Source: an uncultured Acidimicrobiales bacterium (GTDB taxonomy: Bacteria; Actinomycetota; Acidimicrobiia; Acidimicrobiales; SZUA-35). From it: a DNA stretch of 32,516 nucleotides. Below are positions 32,482-32,516 of this stretch, one piece after another; position 1 is the stretch's first letter, and every line of letters starts with the position of its first letter. Both the position numbers and the translations under genes were made by a program. The stretch covers positions 1 through 32,516 of the forward strand of contig CALKTH010000124.1 of the NCBI GenBank assembly GCA_937997485.1, in the 5' to 3' direction. The notes below the pieces were generated by a model. The model saw only the letters and a list, made by a program, of their open reading frames with translations, was not told the origin of the DNA and ran no database searches.

Positions 32482-32516
32482 CGACGGGCTGCCTGTGGGG
32501 TACTAGACCCCAAACG

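Overview
The window looks like GC-rich actinobacterial chromosome, most likely an Acidimicrobiia-type (Ilumatobacter-like) or related free-living actinobacterium. This is inferred from gene content: a cvn 'conservon' operon, a membrane pyrophosphatase, gltBD, DUF4214 and YpfJ-type metalloproteases. GTG starts are frequent, and many genes begin 6-9 nt downstream of a TANNNT -10 box with no Shine-Dalgarno, the layout of leaderless actinobacterial transcripts. No rRNA, tRNA, insertion sequence, phage gene or CRISPR array was seen.

Layout. 1-3138: a partial methyltransferase, a HugZ/PPOX-like gene running 480 nt into an antisense TrmH-type rRNA methylase, then a SelW/Rdx-family gene that I read as a genuine selenoprotein (in-frame UGA in a CxxU motif followed by a bacterial SECIS-like hairpin), and a flavodoxin. 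3129-12884: accessory metabolism and secreted functions: a signal-less NMT1-type binding protein, a desaturase, a HAD phosphatase, a TAP-like lipoprotein hydrolase, psuG, a hexapeptide acyltransferase, two zinc metalloproteases (YpfJ type and a DUF4214 fusion), and a leucine-dehydrogenase-like protein lacking both catalytic lysines. 12918-22768: core metabolism: pyrophosphate-driven ion pump, M18 aminopeptidase, glutamate synthase gltB-gltD.

22769-28372: a signalling island. A helix-turn-helix protein preceded by a 14-bp inverted repeat converges on a DUF4388 protein. Divergent from the latter is a four-gene conservon cvnA-B-C-D (histidine-kinase-like, roadblock/LC7, DUF742, small GTPase-like) with ATGA overlaps, closed by a strong intrinsic terminator. 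The CvnA here has almost no extracellular part. 28391-32516: an SDR, an intergenic compound repeat, an uncharacterised 355-residue protein, a nitroreductase, a DUF1499 protein, and a small ORF coupled to an alpha/beta hydrolase.

The two best leads are the probable selenocysteine SelW-like gene, which an ordinary gene caller truncates, and the sensor-less conservon with its DUF4388 and HTH neighbours. A repeated promoter layout (TANNNT, 6-9 nt, start codon) helps choose starts and independently supports the selenoprotein start. All functional assignments rest on motif recognition by eye; no database search was run.
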